Assembly (NCBI GenBank): GCA_031286185.1
Contig: JAITUS010000086.1
Location: forward strand, 1 to 5,887
DNA length: 5,887 nucleotides
Source of the DNA: Rickettsiales bacterium
Lineage (GTDB): Bacteria > Pseudomonadota > Alphaproteobacteria > Rickettsiales > Anaplasmataceae
Direction of reading: 5' to 3'
Shown: positions 1-5,470 of the stretch, piece by piece
How the letters are laid out: each line of letters starts with the position of its first letter
How positions within the stretch are numbered: the stretch's first letter is position 1
Notes under the pieces: generated by a model
Databases searched by the model: none
Told to the model about the DNA's origin: nothing
Seen by the model: only the letters and a program-made list of their open reading frames with translations
Position numbers and translations under genes: made by a program

Positions 1-182
1 AAGTAATAAAGCGAAGTGAGTTACACACTTTCGTCGTATTGCCAAAAAGATGGGTTGTTGAGAGATCTTTTGCTTGGTTAAAAAAATGCAGACGATTGTG
101 GAAAAATTGCGAGCGGAAATTCAACACTAGCTTACAGATGATTGTTCTCTCCTTCATTTCTCTCCTATTACGAAGATTTTAA
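1..182 (+). CDS. IS5-family transposase, C-terminal fragment (5' end outside window)
   Basis: Reading from base 3, an open frame of 59 codons ends at TAA 180-182. It encodes the C-terminal catalytic end of an IS5-family (IS1031-like) DDE transposase. The segment PKRWVVERSFAWLKKCRRLW carries the R-x3-E-x6-K signature of IS5 enzymes, including the last acidic catalytic residue of the DDE triad (the E of WVVERS). The remaining frame, ending in LLLRRF, is the usual short helical tail, and the stop codon lies inside the terminal inverted repeat, as is common for compact insertion sequences. The N-terminus and the first two acidic residues lie before the window. There is no frameshift or internal stop in what can be seen, so this copy may be intact. 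The 17-bp terminal repeat is identical to that at 5775-5791, which suggests the same element family at both edges. Confidence 0.92.
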   Translation, partial: VIKRSELHTFVVLPKRWVVERSFAWLKKCRRLWKNCERKFNTSLQMIVLSFISLLLRRF

Positions 183-190
183 ACAGGTTC
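174..190 (-). repeat. IS terminal inverted repeat (right, IRR)
   Basis: AGATTTTAAACAGGTTC is the exact reverse complement of the 17 bases at 5775-5791. It overlaps the last codons and the stop codon of the transposase and marks the outer right border of the insertion sequence. Confidence 0.85.
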
Positions 191-487
191 TAAGAGCTTT
201 ATTTTGTTTATGTTATGGGAAAGAGCCATAACGCTTTAATTGTTGATCTTGGTCGCAGGCAAATTCGAAAATGTGCTTATTGTTTTCCATAGTTAAGATT
301 CAAAGACACCTGGAGTTCTAGCGCGCAACACTTAAGAAAAAGCTAACTGACTTAGGAAAAGTGAAGAGAAAGTTAGTAATGTTTTTACAAAAAAGACAAT
401 ACTAATAAAAAGATTTTATTTAAAATATAAAATTATTATAAATTTATTTCCGAGAAGTTATGCAAGAGATCTAGTGAGTGGCTGGAA
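191..487. other. Non-coding gap between the IS end and the recF 3' end
   Basis: I find no supported gene here on either strand. The first half is of mixed composition and the stretch 395-455 is very AT-rich. The longest frame I followed is a 25-codon minus-strand ORF (213-290) with no recognisable features. A short hairpin lies at 212-232. No convincing intrinsic terminator for recF (hairpin plus T-run in the minus direction) is visible. The gap may hold decayed sequence left beside the insertion, but no parent gene could be identified. Confidence 0.6.
212..232. other. Small perfect hairpin near the IS end
   Basis: GTTATGG at 212-218 and CCATAAC at 226-232 form a 7-bp stem with a 7-nt loop. 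No T-run follows on either strand, so it does not qualify as a standard intrinsic terminator. It lies 22 bp beyond the IS border and could weakly protect or end transcripts leaving the transposase or recF. That role is only inferred. Confidence 0.35.
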
Positions 488-1582
488 CTAGCTTGAATAC
501 ATCTCACCCGTCTGTAATTCAATGAACCTGAAAGAATCAATGTAGCTATCAAAATTGTTTCGATCTACGTCAGTTATCCAAGTTTGGCATTGAATACTTA
601 ATACTTCCTCTATCAACACCCTCCTGTAATGCTCATCCAGATGAGACATTATATCGTCAAGGAGAAGAAGCGGTGCCTTATTGTGGTGAATACATCTTGC
701 TTTTAAACTGGATAAGATGATAGAAAGCAGCAATAACTTTTGTTCTCCAGTAGAGCACAAATTTATTGGTATATCTCTTCCTTGGCAAAAAACTTGAAAT
801 TTATCATTGTTCACACAAAAGGTTACTCTACCAGTTAACGAGTCTTTTTCTCTATTTTCCTTTAGACGACTCTGAAAATATTCTGCAGTATCACTTGAAG
901 TTAGCTGGCTGCTGAGTTTTAGACTCGCTTTTGGAAAAAACTCAGTGGACTGGTTATCAATTGTATCTTGCAGTGTTTTTAAAACAGATAGTCGCATACA
1001 TAATATATTGACTGCATTAACAGCCATAACATTTTCAAGGCTAGAAAGCCAGTTCTCGTCCAAAATGTTCTCCCTCAGCAGTTTACTCCGCTCGTGTTTA
1101 GCTTTCCTATATTTCATGTAGCAGTAAGTGTAATTTTCTTTAAACAATGAAACTATGCGGTCTAAAAATTTCAACCTATCACTTGGAGAGCTAAGAAGAA
1201 TGTAGTCCATTTGCGGAATTAGCCATATCACATTGGATATTCTATACAGCGATGAATAACCTGATTGCATTTTTCCATCAATTTGTATTAGTTTCTTATT
1301 AAAGTTCTTTGCGATGCCGATTGAATTGAAATCTACTCCATTAAAGAACCCATAGTGCACTGTCCAATTTTCATTACTGAATTTGTTTTGCATCTCACTA
1401 GCTTTTGCTTTTTTCATTCCATTGCTTTTAGCAAGCAACGAAATCGCTTCGAGTATATTAGTTTTACCAACACCATTCTTGCCAGTTACCACAACCGAAT
1501 TGTCACTTGAGTCCAGTTCAAAACTTGAATGGTTACGAAAATTATGTAATTGCAACTTTTTTATGTAGCAATGGGTAGCCAT
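488..1582 (-). CDS. recF: DNA replication and repair protein RecF
   Basis: RecF is a cytoplasmic SMC/ABC-like ATPase of the RecFOR pathway that binds gapped DNA and helps load RecA on single strands coated with SSB. The 364-residue product is of normal family length. It opens with the typical IKKLQLHNFRNH strand, then a Walker A loop (GKNGVGKTN, residues 34-42). The ABC signature is near residues 277-282 (STGEQK) and Walker B at 305-310 (LLLLDD), followed by a D-loop-like SHLDEHYR. The terminal QTWITDVDRNNF matches the usual RecF end. All ATPase motifs are intact, so the gene looks functional. It begins 22 nt after the bcp stop on the same strand, with no clear promoter between, so co-transcription with bcp is likely. 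The ribosome site is weak (CTAGG-like). The ATG is supported because the core RecF fold starts within eight residues of it. Confidence 0.95.
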   Translation of the reverse strand: MATHCYIKKLQLHNFRNHSSFELDSSDNSVVVTGKNGVGKTNILEAISLLAKSNGMKKAKASEMQNKFSNENWTVHYGFFNGVDFNSIGIAKNFNKKLIQIDGKMQSGYSSLYRISNVIWLIPQMDYILLSSPSDRLKFLDRIVSLFKENYTYCYMKYRKAKHERSKLLRENILDENWLSSLENVMAVNAVNILCMRLSVLKTLQDTIDNQSTEFFPKASLKLSSQLTSSDTAEYFQSRLKENREKDSLTGRVTFCVNNDKFQVFCQGRDIPINLCSTGEQKLLLLSIILSSLKARCIHHNKAPLLLLDDIMSHLDEHYRRVLIEEVLSIQCQTWITDVDRNNFDSYIDSFRFIELQTGEMYSS

Positions 1583-1604
1583 TAGCCTAGATGTTTTTTT
1601 TAAT

Positions 1605-2072
1605 TTATATTCTCCTTACTTCCTCTAGAACCTCACTAACATGTCCACTAACTTTTACATTTTTCCAGATCTTCACTATTTTACCCTTTTTATCTATTAA
1701 AAAAGTAGTGCGTTCTATTCCCATATACTTTTTACCAAACATGCTCTTTTCTACCCAAACACCATATTTTTCTAACATTTCAGCATTTTCATCAGAAACT
1801 AGATAAAATGGTAGAGAATATTTTGCTTTGAAGTTGGCGTGGCACTTAACACTATCTCTTGATACACCGATTATCACTGTATCAAGGGAAGAAAAGTCAT
1901 TTATTTTATCTCTAAAGCCTTTTGCCTCCATAGTGCAACCTGGAGTGTCATCTTTAGGATAGAAATAAAGAACTACATTTTTTTTATTAAAAAAATCACT
2001 CAATGATAAATTTTCACTGGAATCTGTTGGTAAGCTAAAATCAAGAGCATTATTTCCTACTGCTAATTCCAT
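1605..2072 (-). CDS. bcp: Peroxiredoxin, Bcp/PrxQ type (thiol peroxidase)
   Basis: This 155-residue protein belongs to the Bcp/PrxQ group of cytoplasmic peroxiredoxins, which reduce hydrogen peroxide and organic hydroperoxides with electrons from thioredoxin. The active-site motif P-x3-T-x2-C is seen as P39, T43 and peroxidatic Cys46 in YFYPKDDTPGCT. The conserved Arg is at 121 in IERTTFLID, and the thioredoxin fold runs the full length. E. coli Bcp has its resolving cysteine five residues after the first. Here that position (51) is Lys, and the only other Cys is Cys77 in DSVKCHANF. The enzyme is therefore either 1-Cys or uses an atypical partner. The start is backed by a GGAG ribosome site six nt upstream (2079-2082). 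A TATAAT box lies 36 nt upstream, and recF follows after 22 nt. Confidence 0.95.
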   Translation of the reverse strand: MELAVGNNALDFSLPTDSSENLSLSDFFNKKNVVLYFYPKDDTPGCTMEAKGFRDKINDFSSLDTVIIGVSRDSVKCHANFKAKYSLPFYLVSDENAEMLEKYGVWVEKSMFGKKYMGIERTTFLIDKKGKIVKIWKNVKVSGHVSEVLEEVRRI

Positions 2073-2078
2073 ATTCCG

Positions 2079-2082
2079 CTCC
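2079..2082 (-). promoter_or_regulatory. Shine-Dalgarno site of bcp
   Basis: GGAG on the minus strand lies six nt before the bcp ATG. It is among the clearest ribosome binding sites in the window and fixes the bcp start. Confidence 0.6.
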
Positions 2083-2107
2083 GTTAATAATACTTGTATG
2101 GTAGTAT

Positions 2108-2113
2108 ATTATA
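2108..2113 (-). promoter_or_regulatory. Candidate -10 box upstream of bcp-recF
   Basis: A perfect TATAAT on the minus strand lies in the 64-bp gap between the histidine kinase stop and the bcp start. It would give a leader of roughly 28 nt that includes the GGAG site. The hexamer 17 bp upstream (CTGGAG) is a poor -35 box, so the call rests on the -10 and its position. A small imperfect palindrome, TTCTTAGAA on the minus strand, lies just upstream and could be an operator or chance. Confidence 0.45.
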
Positions 2114-2136
2114 GTCAGAGCTTCTAAGAACTCCAG

Positions 2137-3564
2137 TTAAAAATCAATCAAATCCTCACATGTTTGCTCTTCATAAAAGAAGTTTAACGTTATCGTAGTA
2201 CCAAGCTTTGCTTCACTTTTAATATCAAAAGTTCCACCCATTAGCTCTACTAGTTTTTTGCTGAGTGGCAACCCGATGCCCGTACCTTCGTTTCTATATC
2301 CCGAGTCTGCTTGACCAAAAACAGACATAACTTTATATATGTCTTGCTGCATTATTCCTATTCCATTGTCATGAAACTCAATAGTCAATAAGTTTTTTTC
2401 TATATTCTCTTTAATCACCATTCTTATTAGGCCGTCTTTGGGAGTAAATTTGATTGAATTTGATAATAAGTTTATTATAACTTGTTTCATCCTCTTGGGA
2501 TCTGCAATAACCAATAATTGTTTATTGGGTATCTCCTTTTTTAAACTAATTCCAGTTTCTTTTAATTTGGGTGATAGCATATTCAAACATGAGTCTATTA
2601 TTTTGTTCAGGTTAAACTTCACTTTTTCTACTGTTAAACTGCTTGCTTCAGCTTTTGAAAAATCGAGCACATCGTTAATTAAAGCAAGTAAATGTGTCCC
2701 TGCATTATATATATCGTCTGCATACTCCTTGTATTGGGAATGATCCATCGAACCTAAAGTTTCATTTTTGATCAACTCTGCAAATCCAATAATAGCATTA
2801 AGTGGCGTGCGCAGCTCATGTGTAACGCTTGCAAAAAACTTTAGCTTGTTTGCATTTTCTTGCTCTAACGCCTCTTTCATCTGTTGTAATTCGATATTAG
2901 TTTTATGTTGTTTAGCTAGTACCTGGGTATTGGAAAAGTGCAAATAAAGCATTATTAGTATTAAAATTACTAATAATAAGCCCACGAACGTTAAAAATAG
3001 GCTATATACCATGACATAAGAGTTATTGTGGTTTTGAATGATCTTTAAAAAAAATGATGGCTTAATGTCACCTTCACGAAATATAGGGAAAATAGAAACT
3101 AGTTTATTTCCTGTAGTATAAAATATCTCTTGGTTGTTTAGTAGCCTATCGATTTCATCGTCTGTAAGTAACTGTTCATAATCATGATCTTGGGTGTTAA
3201 AGTGACTGAACATTATTCTACTATTTTGATCATATAGTATTAAGTTCAAGTTCTTCACTTCGCTAACTGATTGTAATAATTCAGCACGTAGCCTTATCAG
3301 TTGGTTTATATAATCAAAGTTCTTGTATTTAATGTGGTGCTTTTCTATTAGTAAGTAGTGATACTTTTTTATTATGCTATTTTCCAGTACACTTTTTAAG
3401 CCTATACTTGAGCCACGGTAAGAAGAAAGAAAGTTATTCCTTAGTGAATAATTACAATATATCACACTAAATAAAATCACAAAAATTGATGAGAATAATG
3501 CGATAACTTTTGCGTATCTATTTTTCTTTAGTGCAGAAAGTGTTAATTTACTTAGTTTATACAT
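2137..3564 (-). CDS. pleC: Membrane sensor histidine kinase, PleC/DivJ type
   Basis: This 475-residue protein is a membrane-bound hybrid-free histidine kinase. It has a first membrane span at about residues 18-38, an extracytoplasmic sensor of roughly 140 residues with no recognised fold, and a second span at about 184-209. A coiled linker (212-240) leads to a HisKA domain with phospho-acceptor His249 in ASVTHELRTPLNAIIGF. The HATPase domain follows: N box with N365 and N369, G1 DNGIGI at 399-404, F box near F416, G2 GTGIGL at 427-432. The stretch after the H box (GFAELI, YKEYADDI, HLLALINDVLDFSKAEA) is strongly like PleC/DivJ of alphaproteobacteria, which phosphorylate or dephosphorylate PleD and DivK. 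There is no receiver domain and no response-regulator gene nearby, so the partner must be elsewhere. An AGAAGG ribosome site lies close to the ATG. The kinase family is certain; the PleC orthology is inferred. Confidence 0.9.
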   Translation of the reverse strand: MYKLSKLTLSALKKNRYAKVIALFSSIFVILFSVIYCNYSLRNNFLSSYRGSSIGLKSVLENSIIKKYHYLLIEKHHIKYKNFDYINQLIRLRAELLQSVSEVKNLNLILYDQNSRIMFSHFNTQDHDYEQLLTDDEIDRLLNNQEIFYTTGNKLVSIFPIFREGDIKPSFFLKIIQNHNNSYVMVYSLFLTFVGLLLVILILIMLYLHFSNTQVLAKQHKTNIELQQMKEALEQENANKLKFFASVTHELRTPLNAIIGFAELIKNETLGSMDHSQYKEYADDIYNAGTHLLALINDVLDFSKAEASSLTVEKVKFNLNKIIDSCLNMLSPKLKETGISLKKEIPNKQLLVIADPKRMKQVIINLLSNSIKFTPKDGLIRMVIKENIEKNLLTIEFHDNGIGIMQQDIYKVMSVFGQADSGYRNEGTGIGLPLSKKLVELMGGTFDIKSEAKLGTTITLNFFYEEQTCEDLIDF

Positions 3565-3574
3565 ATCCTTCTCA

Positions 3575-3603
3575 TTGTGAAATAACGACTTTTATGTTAT
3601 TAA
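3575..3603 (+). promoter_or_regulatory. Candidate promoter for argD
   Basis: In the 64-bp divergent gap between the kinase and argD, TTGTGA (3575-3580) and TATTAA (3598-3603) are spaced by 17 bp, ending 25 nt before the argD ATG. The match to the sigma-70 consensus is partial, and in such AT-rich DNA chance matches are common. The same short gap must also hold the kinase promoter on the other strand, so the two may share control. Confidence 0.3.
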
Positions 3604-3628
3604 TTAAAATTTAGCATACCATACTTTT

Positions 3629-4819
3629 ATGACAACTTCTCCTATCTTGCCAGTTTATTCTCCTATTAATATAAATTTTTCTTATGGCAAAGGTGTTTAT
3701 TTGTATGATGTTAATGGCAAGCGTTACATAGATTTTCACTCTGGAATAGCTGTTAGCAGCTTAGGTCATGTCAATCCGCAATTAATTAGCACTCTTAAAC
3801 TGCAAGGAGAAAAGTTATGGCATGTATCAAATACCTATAATATACCTGCTGCTAACAACTTTGCAGAAAAACTAAAGGACAACAGCTTTGCTGATACTGT
3901 ATTTTTCACAAATTCTGGATCAGAAGCAGTAGAGTGTGGCCTTAAGATTGCTAGGGCCTATCAAAACGGAAAAGGCAGTGAAAATCACCATAGAATTTTA
4001 ACATTTCATGGTGCATTTCATGGAAGGACATTTTTAACTTGTGCCACAAACGATAGACAAAAATTTTCTGAACTACTGAATCCTTATATTGATTGGTGTG
4101 ATAACGTCGAGCCAAATATTGAGAGCGTAAGAAAAGCAATTTCTAATAGTATAGGCGTTATATTGATAGAACCAATACAGGGACAAGGTGGTATTAAAGT
4201 AATGGATGAAGTCTTCATGAAAGAGCTAAGGAAGCTGTGCGATGAAAACGACATATTGCTATTTTTCGATTGTGTACAATGCGGTGCTGGTAGAACAGGA
4301 AAGTTATTTGCATATGAACATATAGGAGTAGAGCCTGACATATGCGCTCTTGCAAAAGGAATAGGGGCAGGGTTTCCGCTAGGGGTTTGTCTTGCAACTG
4401 AAAAGGCTGCGAAGTACATGGCAGTTGGCATGCACGGTTCCACTTTTGGTGGCAATCCACTTGCAACTTCAGTAGGCAATGCTGTGGTTGATGAATTACT
4501 CAGCTCCGGCTTTTTGGAGAATGTCGAAATTAGAGGCAAGTATTTAAAAAATAAATTAGAAGATCTGGCAAGTAAATTTCCAATGATAGAAGAAGTAAGA
4601 GGAAAGGGGTTAATGCTTGGAATAAAAGTGCAAATGAATAACCAAAAGTTTGCAGAAGAGCTAAGTTATCGTGGTTTACTCACTGTTGGAGTAACATCAG
4701 ATAATGTTGTAAGAATTTTGCCCCCACTCATCATCACTGAAAAGGAAATCGACGAAGGCATTGAGATTCTGACTCAATATTTATCTGATACCAATTCCCA
4801 CTACACAGAAAGCTGGTAG
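3629..4819 (+). CDS. argD: Acetylornithine / succinyldiaminopimelate aminotransferase (class III, PLP)
   Basis: This 396-residue cytoplasmic enzyme is a class III PLP aminotransferase of the ArgD group, which moves an amino group between glutamate and N-acetylornithine; E. coli ArgD also serves as succinyldiaminopimelate aminotransferase (DapC). Visible landmarks are the phosphate-binding NSGSEA (95-100), FHGAFHGRT (126-134), Asp214 and Gln217 that hold the cofactor ring, the Schiff-base Lys243 in LAKGIGAGFPLG, and the STFGGNP loop (271-277). The usual DEVQ motif reads DCVQ, with Cys215 for Glu. Length is normal and no damage is seen. An in-frame stop at 3605-3607 and no other start codon before the ATG support this start, though no ribosome site is evident. 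It is transcribed divergently from the kinase and no other arg or dap gene is adjacent. A role in diaminopimelate supply is inferred, as Wolbachia is not known to make arginine. Confidence 0.93.
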   Translation: MTTSPILPVYSPININFSYGKGVYLYDVNGKRYIDFHSGIAVSSLGHVNPQLISTLKLQGEKLWHVSNTYNIPAANNFAEKLKDNSFADTVFFTNSGSEAVECGLKIARAYQNGKGSENHHRILTFHGAFHGRTFLTCATNDRQKFSELLNPYIDWCDNVEPNIESVRKAISNSIGVILIEPIQGQGGIKVMDEVFMKELRKLCDENDILLFFDCVQCGAGRTGKLFAYEHIGVEPDICALAKGIGAGFPLGVCLATEKAAKYMAVGMHGSTFGGNPLATSVGNAVVDELLSSGFLENVEIRGKYLKNKLEDLASKFPMIEEVRGKGLMLGIKVQMNNQKFAEELSYRGLLTVGVTSDNVVRILPPLIITEKEIDEGIEILTQYLSDTNSHYTESW

Positions 4820-4868
4820 ATAGCAGTGGAAAAAAGCTGTAACGTACCGATAGAAACAAAAAAACTAC

Positions 4869-4897
4869 TTGACAACCTTCGCCAGCCCCCTTACAAT
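4869..4897 (+). promoter_or_regulatory. Strong sigma-70-like promoter, copy A
   Basis: TTGACA at 4869-4874 and TACAAT at 4892-4897 are separated by exactly 17 bp. The -35 is a perfect consensus and the -10 has one mismatch. Transcription would start near 4904, where ATGGGT lies. No real gene follows, so the expected product is a short non-coding transcript or a readthrough RNA. Confidence 0.55.
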
Positions 4898-4910
4898 AGA
4901 GTTATGGGTG

Positions 4911-4924
4911 TTTTAGGCCTAAAA
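4911..4924. other. 14-bp perfect palindrome just after promoter A
   Basis: TTTTAGGCCTAAAA is a perfect palindrome of 14 bp starting about seven bases after the predicted transcription start of promoter A. It could be an operator for a dimeric repressor or a 5' RNA structure. It is not conserved in copy B. Confidence 0.4.
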
Positions 4925-5046
4925 TTTATCTTTAATCTTCGTATTAAGTGACAAAAGCACAGTATAAAACAAGGCGTGTTATGTTTAATTTTTGCAGCAT
5001 GGACACTGCATGTTTTTATAAATTTTTGTCTACATTAGCTGGACCT

Positions 5047-5059
5047 CGCTTATTAAGCG
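5047..5059. other. Short palindrome in module A
   Basis: CGCTTA and TAAGCG flank a single central T, flanked further by ACC and GGT that can pair if one T is bulged. It may form part of a cruciform or an RNA hairpin inside a transcript from promoter A. As an RNA hairpin the loop would need to open at least one AT pair. Confidence 0.3.
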
Positions 5060-5101
5060 GTGTAAGAGAGAACCGGACGCCAAGTTTTTGAGAGAACAGT
5101 A

Positions 5102-5140
5102 AACAACTCGCGTTGTGGGGTTTCTTTTATCTTCTTTTTT
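5102..5140 (+). terminator. Terminator-like hairpin and T-tract ending module A
   Basis: ACAAC (5104-5108) and GTTGT (5112-5116) form a 5-bp stem with a TCGC loop. GGGG and a long T-rich run, mostly T from 5121 to 5141, follow. The G4 between stem and T-run weakens the fit to a standard intrinsic terminator, though GGTTT could extend the stem to AAAC by a bulged pairing. It lies about 200 nt after the start expected from promoter A. Confidence 0.3.
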
Positions 5141-5187
5141 TAATTAGTTAAAAACTTAACCAATCTCATTTTTTTCACAAAAAAATT

Positions 5188-5262
5188 GCTTGACAAGTTT
5201 CGACATTCCCCTTATCATAAATCATGGGTATTTACAACCCCAAGGTCAGCTACTTGTCAAGC
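5188..5262. repeat. 11-bp inverted repeat around promoter B
   Basis: GCTTGACAAGT (5188-5198) and ACTTGTCAAGC (5252-5262) are perfect reverse complements across a 53-bp spacer. The left arm contains the -35 box. Each arm is itself close to a palindrome (CTTG-N-CAAG), so the pattern could be two binding sites for one dimeric regulator, or the arms of an RNA/DNA stem. Confidence 0.45.
5190..5218 (+). promoter_or_regulatory. Strong sigma-70-like promoter, copy B
   Basis: TTGACA at 5190-5195 and TATCAT at 5213-5218 are spaced by exactly 17 bp, as in copy A. Conservation of both boxes and spacer in two otherwise diverged copies argues that the promoter is the functional part of the module, although recent common ancestry would also explain it. 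Confidence 0.5.
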
Positions 5263-5341
5263 GTATAGGACATTAACGCTAAGTTCCTAAAATAGATATT
5301 GACCAGGGTTTCTTTTACCTTTTTCCCTATTTAGTAAATTT

Positions 5342-5354
5342 CGTATCTGTTCAG
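5342..5354 (+). repeat. Left terminal inverted repeat of the MITE-like element
   Basis: CGTATCTGTTCAG pairs perfectly with 5505-5517. In the frame TCG TAT CTG it could encode SYLFSGAAENG and a stop, closely matching what the other end encodes on the minus strand. Confidence 0.6.
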
Positions 5355-5470
5355 TGGAGCGGCAGAAAACGGTTAAATAAGCAAAATTGTTAGAATAAAG
5401 TGGGCTAAATAAGATGTAATATGGTTGATTTGTTAACACTTTGCACGCTTTTAGGCGAAAAATAGATCAT

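Larger units (their letters stand above)
1..190 (+). mobile_element. IS5-family insertion sequence, right end
   Basis: This is the right end of an IS5-family element: the 3' part of the transposase followed at once by a terminal inverted repeat. The outer end is placed at 190 because the repeat matches the left end at 5775 base for base for 17 bp and because TAA follows at 191-193. TAA would suit the TNA target typical of IS1031-type elements, but the partner target copy is outside the window, so this cannot be confirmed. The element runs off the left edge, so its full length is unknown. Confidence 0.85.
4858..5160 (+). repeat. Promoter-bearing intergenic module, copy A
   Basis: This module begins with A7, then CTAC, a TTGACA box, a 17-bp C-rich spacer, a -10 box and ATGGGTGTTT. 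It ends in GGGTTTCTTTTATCTT (5118-5133), a T-rich tract and ATTAGTTAAAAACTTAAC. The same head and tail recur at 5179-5341 plus 5525-5530, with about 70% identity in the head by eye, while the middle parts differ in length and sequence. The two look like an old tandem duplication or two members of a dispersed family. No protein of useful length is encoded, so a small RNA or a degenerate repeat are the main options. Confidence 0.5.
5179..5341 (+). repeat. Promoter-bearing intergenic module, copy B (interrupted)
   Basis: This is the second, shorter copy of the module at 4858-5160: A7, TTGC, TTGACA, a 17-bp spacer, a -10 box, ATGGGTATTT, and the tail GGGTTTCTTTTACCTT (5306-5321) followed by TTTAGTAAATTT. 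The continuation expected from copy A, CTTAA, resumes only at 5525, after the inserted element. The module therefore appears split by that insertion. The distance from promoter to tail is about 120 bp, against about 250 bp in copy A. Confidence 0.5.

Noticed and set aside
213..290. 25-codon minus-strand ORF beginning MENNKHIFEF
   Set aside because: Too short, no ribosome site, no recognisable motif, and its stop overlaps the 212-232 hairpin.
345..400. CTAACT ... AGTTAG inverted repeat followed by TAATGTTTTT
   Set aside because: Six-bp stem with a 22-nt loop and a weak T-run; too poor to call a terminator.
1383..1806. Plus-strand open frames opposite the recF start and opposite bcp
   Set aside because: They are antisense to clear conserved genes, with hydrophobic, T-rich composition expected from the complement of AT-rich coding DNA.
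4084..4539. Long minus-strand open frame inside argD
   Set aside because: It lies antisense to a well-conserved aminotransferase, shows no domain, and its composition is that of a mirror of the argD codons.
4796..4834. Inverted repeat TTCCCACT ... AGTGGAA around the argD stop as a terminator
   Set aside because: The stem needs a bulge, the loop is long, and it is followed by A residues instead of T on the plus strand.
4904..4951. Tiny leaderless ORF of 15 codons starting ATGGGT in module A, with a 14-codon counterpart at 5224 in module B
   Set aside because: After the first two codons the two peptides do not resemble each other, so the shared part is better explained by the promoter region. 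No ribosome site is present.
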